A stretch of 64,000 bases of DNA from Lumbricus terrestris (Eukaryota; Annelida; Clitellata; Crassiclitellata; Lumbricidae). Numbering within the stretch: position 1 is the stretch's first letter; each line of letters opens with the position of its first letter. The notes under the pieces are model-generated. The model saw nothing but the letters and a program-made list of their open reading frames with translations, did no database searches and was not told the origin of the DNA. Below, piece by piece: positions 62,698 to 64,000 of the stretch. The stretch is taken from assembly GCA_949752735.1 (NCBI GenBank), contig OX457041.1:28743900-28807899 (forward strand), given 5' to 3'. A program made the position numbers and the translations under genes.

Positions 62698-64000
62698 TCA
62701 ACGAAATTGTGAAAAATCAACCAAAGACATCATGTCCTGTTTACTTCTATTTCGGTCCATAAGCTCTCTGCTGACCATTTGACCTTTGATGTAGTGTGTC
62801 CTCCTCCCATGACTGTACACATGACTAGAAGCCTCCGTTGTCATTTTGACACACCTTTCCACAGACTGTGTGTGCGACGGCCAGCTGGGAACTACCATTG
62901 GGTTGCCTACAAGTGCCTTGATCTCTGCTGTTGTTAAGATGCAGGTGAGAGGGGGTTCAGAGACTGCAGAGCTCCAGTCAACAAGTTGCGAGATTGTAGT
63001 CGCTTCAGGGTTGATGTTTGGCGTTCTCCTGGGTCTCACTCGGTTGTCTCCAAGCTGTGTCCTCTCATCTCCTTCACCTCTGATCTTTATTATCTTCTCC
63101 ACTGCATCTCTTCTTTCCTCTTCATTGTCACTGCACAACATGGCTTGCAGCACACATTCACTAAAACTGTACCAAGCAGACCTCTTCACTGTAGGCATGA
63201 CAATCGTTTTCACCTCTTCACTCTGTTCCTTAATCAGTTGTAGCTGAAAAACAAGATGCCTGGGTCCTTGTGTCCAGTTGCTACTTATCTTTATGTTGAA
63301 CCAGTTAACAATGTATACTCCAACACAGAACTCCACAATCATCCTCAAGCTGTTCAGATTCTTTCCTTGTAGATTATGTTTAGATATCCAAATTCTCATG
63401 AACCTCAAAGCTGTTGTGAGCCACCTGCTGTGGGAGACAGGTCCTATCTCCAACAGAGCCAGATCCTTTGGCAAATGTCCTGTCCTAATTGCGGTAGCAA
63501 TTCTGTAGCCATAACTCTGATCAGTGCTTAAGTCTTTCACTACTTCATCGCTGAGCTGAGGGAGACCAGGACCAACAGAGACTTTTGTGAAATCAGGATT
63601 GATGTCCAGGTCAGTAGCAGAGTCCAGCATTTTTCCTAAGGGTCCTGACCACTTGTTGTTGCTTAGTGTCTTGCCATCTAGAGCAGTAATTAGGTGTCTC
63701 AGTGGCAGCTCTCCAGTGTGTAGATCACAAACAATCCACACAAGCTTCCTTTGTAGCTTCTCCTCGACATAATGCATTACTCCTCCTTCCCAGCCAGTGT
63801 TTACATTACAAGAATCACCTCCAATAGCTTGAAGAGTTTTGTCTGCTCCTCTTTCTTTCAACCACTCAACCAGATTGTCAGCAATTATTTCAGCATGTGA
63901 TTTCTGCTTAGTTGCTTTAGCAGGGACAAAATGCCATAGATATCTGCTTTCTGGTTCCATGCGAACTGTAATGTGCTCTTCTTTTACCATACCTGGATAC
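62698..64000 (-). CDS. Transposase-like protein, C-terminal part (runs off window)
   Basis: One uninterrupted minus-strand frame of at least 433 codons ends at TGA 62698-62700. The first Met in view is at 63990, but the frame stays open to the window edge (Tyr-Pro-Gly precede it), so the true start or an upstream exon is probably outside. Numbering from that Met: GGDSCNVNTG at 57-66 resembles the first catalytic Asp block of RNase-H-fold transposases, and CDLHTGELPLRHL at 88-100 resembles the hAT C..H block. SHSRW lies at 186-190, and P.WPSHTQSVERCVK (about 368-382, Glu378) resembles the hAT C-terminal S..ER segment. The tail is basic (SHGRRTHYIK). From this I infer a DNA-transposon-derived protein, hAT-like in layout; exact superfamily is uncertain and a domesticated gene is possible. 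The lack of stops or frameshifts over 1.3 kb suggests recent activity or selection. No zinc-finger region is in view; it would be N-terminal. Confidence 0.7.
   Translation of the reverse strand, partial: YPGMVKEEHITVRMEPESRYLWHFVPAKATKQKSHAEIIADNLVEWLKERGADKTLQAIGGDSCNVNTGWEGGVMHYVEEKLQRKLVWIVCDLHTGELPLRHLITALDGKTLSNNKWSGPLGKMLDSATDLDINPDFTKVSVGPGLPQLSDEVVKDLSTDQSYGYRIATAIRTGHLPKDLALLEIGPVSHSRWLTTALRFMRIWISKHNLQGKNLNSLRMIVEFCVGVYIVNWFNIKISSNWTQGPRHLVFQLQLIKEQSEEVKTIVMPTVKRSAWYSFSECVLQAMLCSDNEEERRDAVEKIIKIRGEGDERTQLGDNRVRPRRTPNINPEATTISQLVDWSSAVSEPPLTCILTTAEIKALVGNPMVVPSWPSHTQSVERCVKMTTEASSHVYSHGRRTHYIKGQMVSRELMDRNRSKQDMMSLVDFSQFR

Noticed and set aside
62846..63247. Plus-strand ORFs opposite the transposase-like frame
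   Set aside because: They are shadows of the long minus-strand frame, which alone shows family-like motifs.

Overview
The window is eukaryotic, almost certainly animal, nuclear DNA. It holds no operons, no rRNA or tRNA genes that I can recognise, and no ordinary host gene with a convincing exon structure. The evidence for an animal genome is long satellite DNA, several degraded CR1/L2-type non-LTR retrotransposon (LINE) pieces, a hAT-like transposon end, a transposase-like reading frame, microsatellites and AT-rich intergenic DNA. A marine invertebrate is my best guess, from the type of transposons; the species cannot be read from the sequence.

Region 1 (1-435) is a left flank with a cluster of CAGGGCA/TGCCCTG motifs and a small hairpin. 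Region 2 (about 436-54447) is one very large head-to-tail satellite array. Its monomer is 102 bp, extremely A-rich on the + strand (about 54% A and 10% T in a typical unit). Because 102 is divisible by 3 and two frames lack stops, it produces long spurious ORFs on both strands: Lys/Arg/Gln-rich on + and Ser/Phe/Val-rich on -. The array is punctuated by 33 copies of an about 104-bp fold-back element, made of a monomer half followed by an inverted copy of a variant monomer half. It is also organised into nested higher-order duplications (offsets 2573, 2717, 3738, 2850, 3587 and 4762 bp). Four higher-order copies carry the same 5'-truncated LINE 3' end (about 573 bp, minus strand, AAAGT target duplication, TTACGA-repeat tail), and other copies of the same locus are empty. 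The left part (to about 30 kb) and right part (30-54 kb) carry different monomer variants.

Region 3 (54448-59440) is AT-rich flank with relic LINE pieces: an isolated YADD reverse-transcriptase motif at 55.6 kb, and a decayed C-terminal region at 57.1-58.2 kb whose 3' tail matches the LINE inside the array. A GC-rich repeated element follows from 58.2 kb. Region 4 (59440-61410) is a second tandem-repeat zone: a 79-bp minisatellite (14 units) set in DNA rich in TGACG/CGTCA motifs, followed by ATT, GA and GACA microsatellites. Region 5 (61411-64000) holds a hAT-like terminal sequence at 62.3 kb and, on the minus strand at the right edge, the C-terminal about 430 residues of a transposase-like protein that runs off the window.

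The strongest unusual signals are the recurrent fold-back element within a single-orientation, purine-rich 54-kb array, and the filled/empty LINE sites that record the order of insertion and array amplification. I see no evidence that the array encodes a protein. Whether the fold-backs are transcribed or act in recombination cannot be decided from sequence alone.
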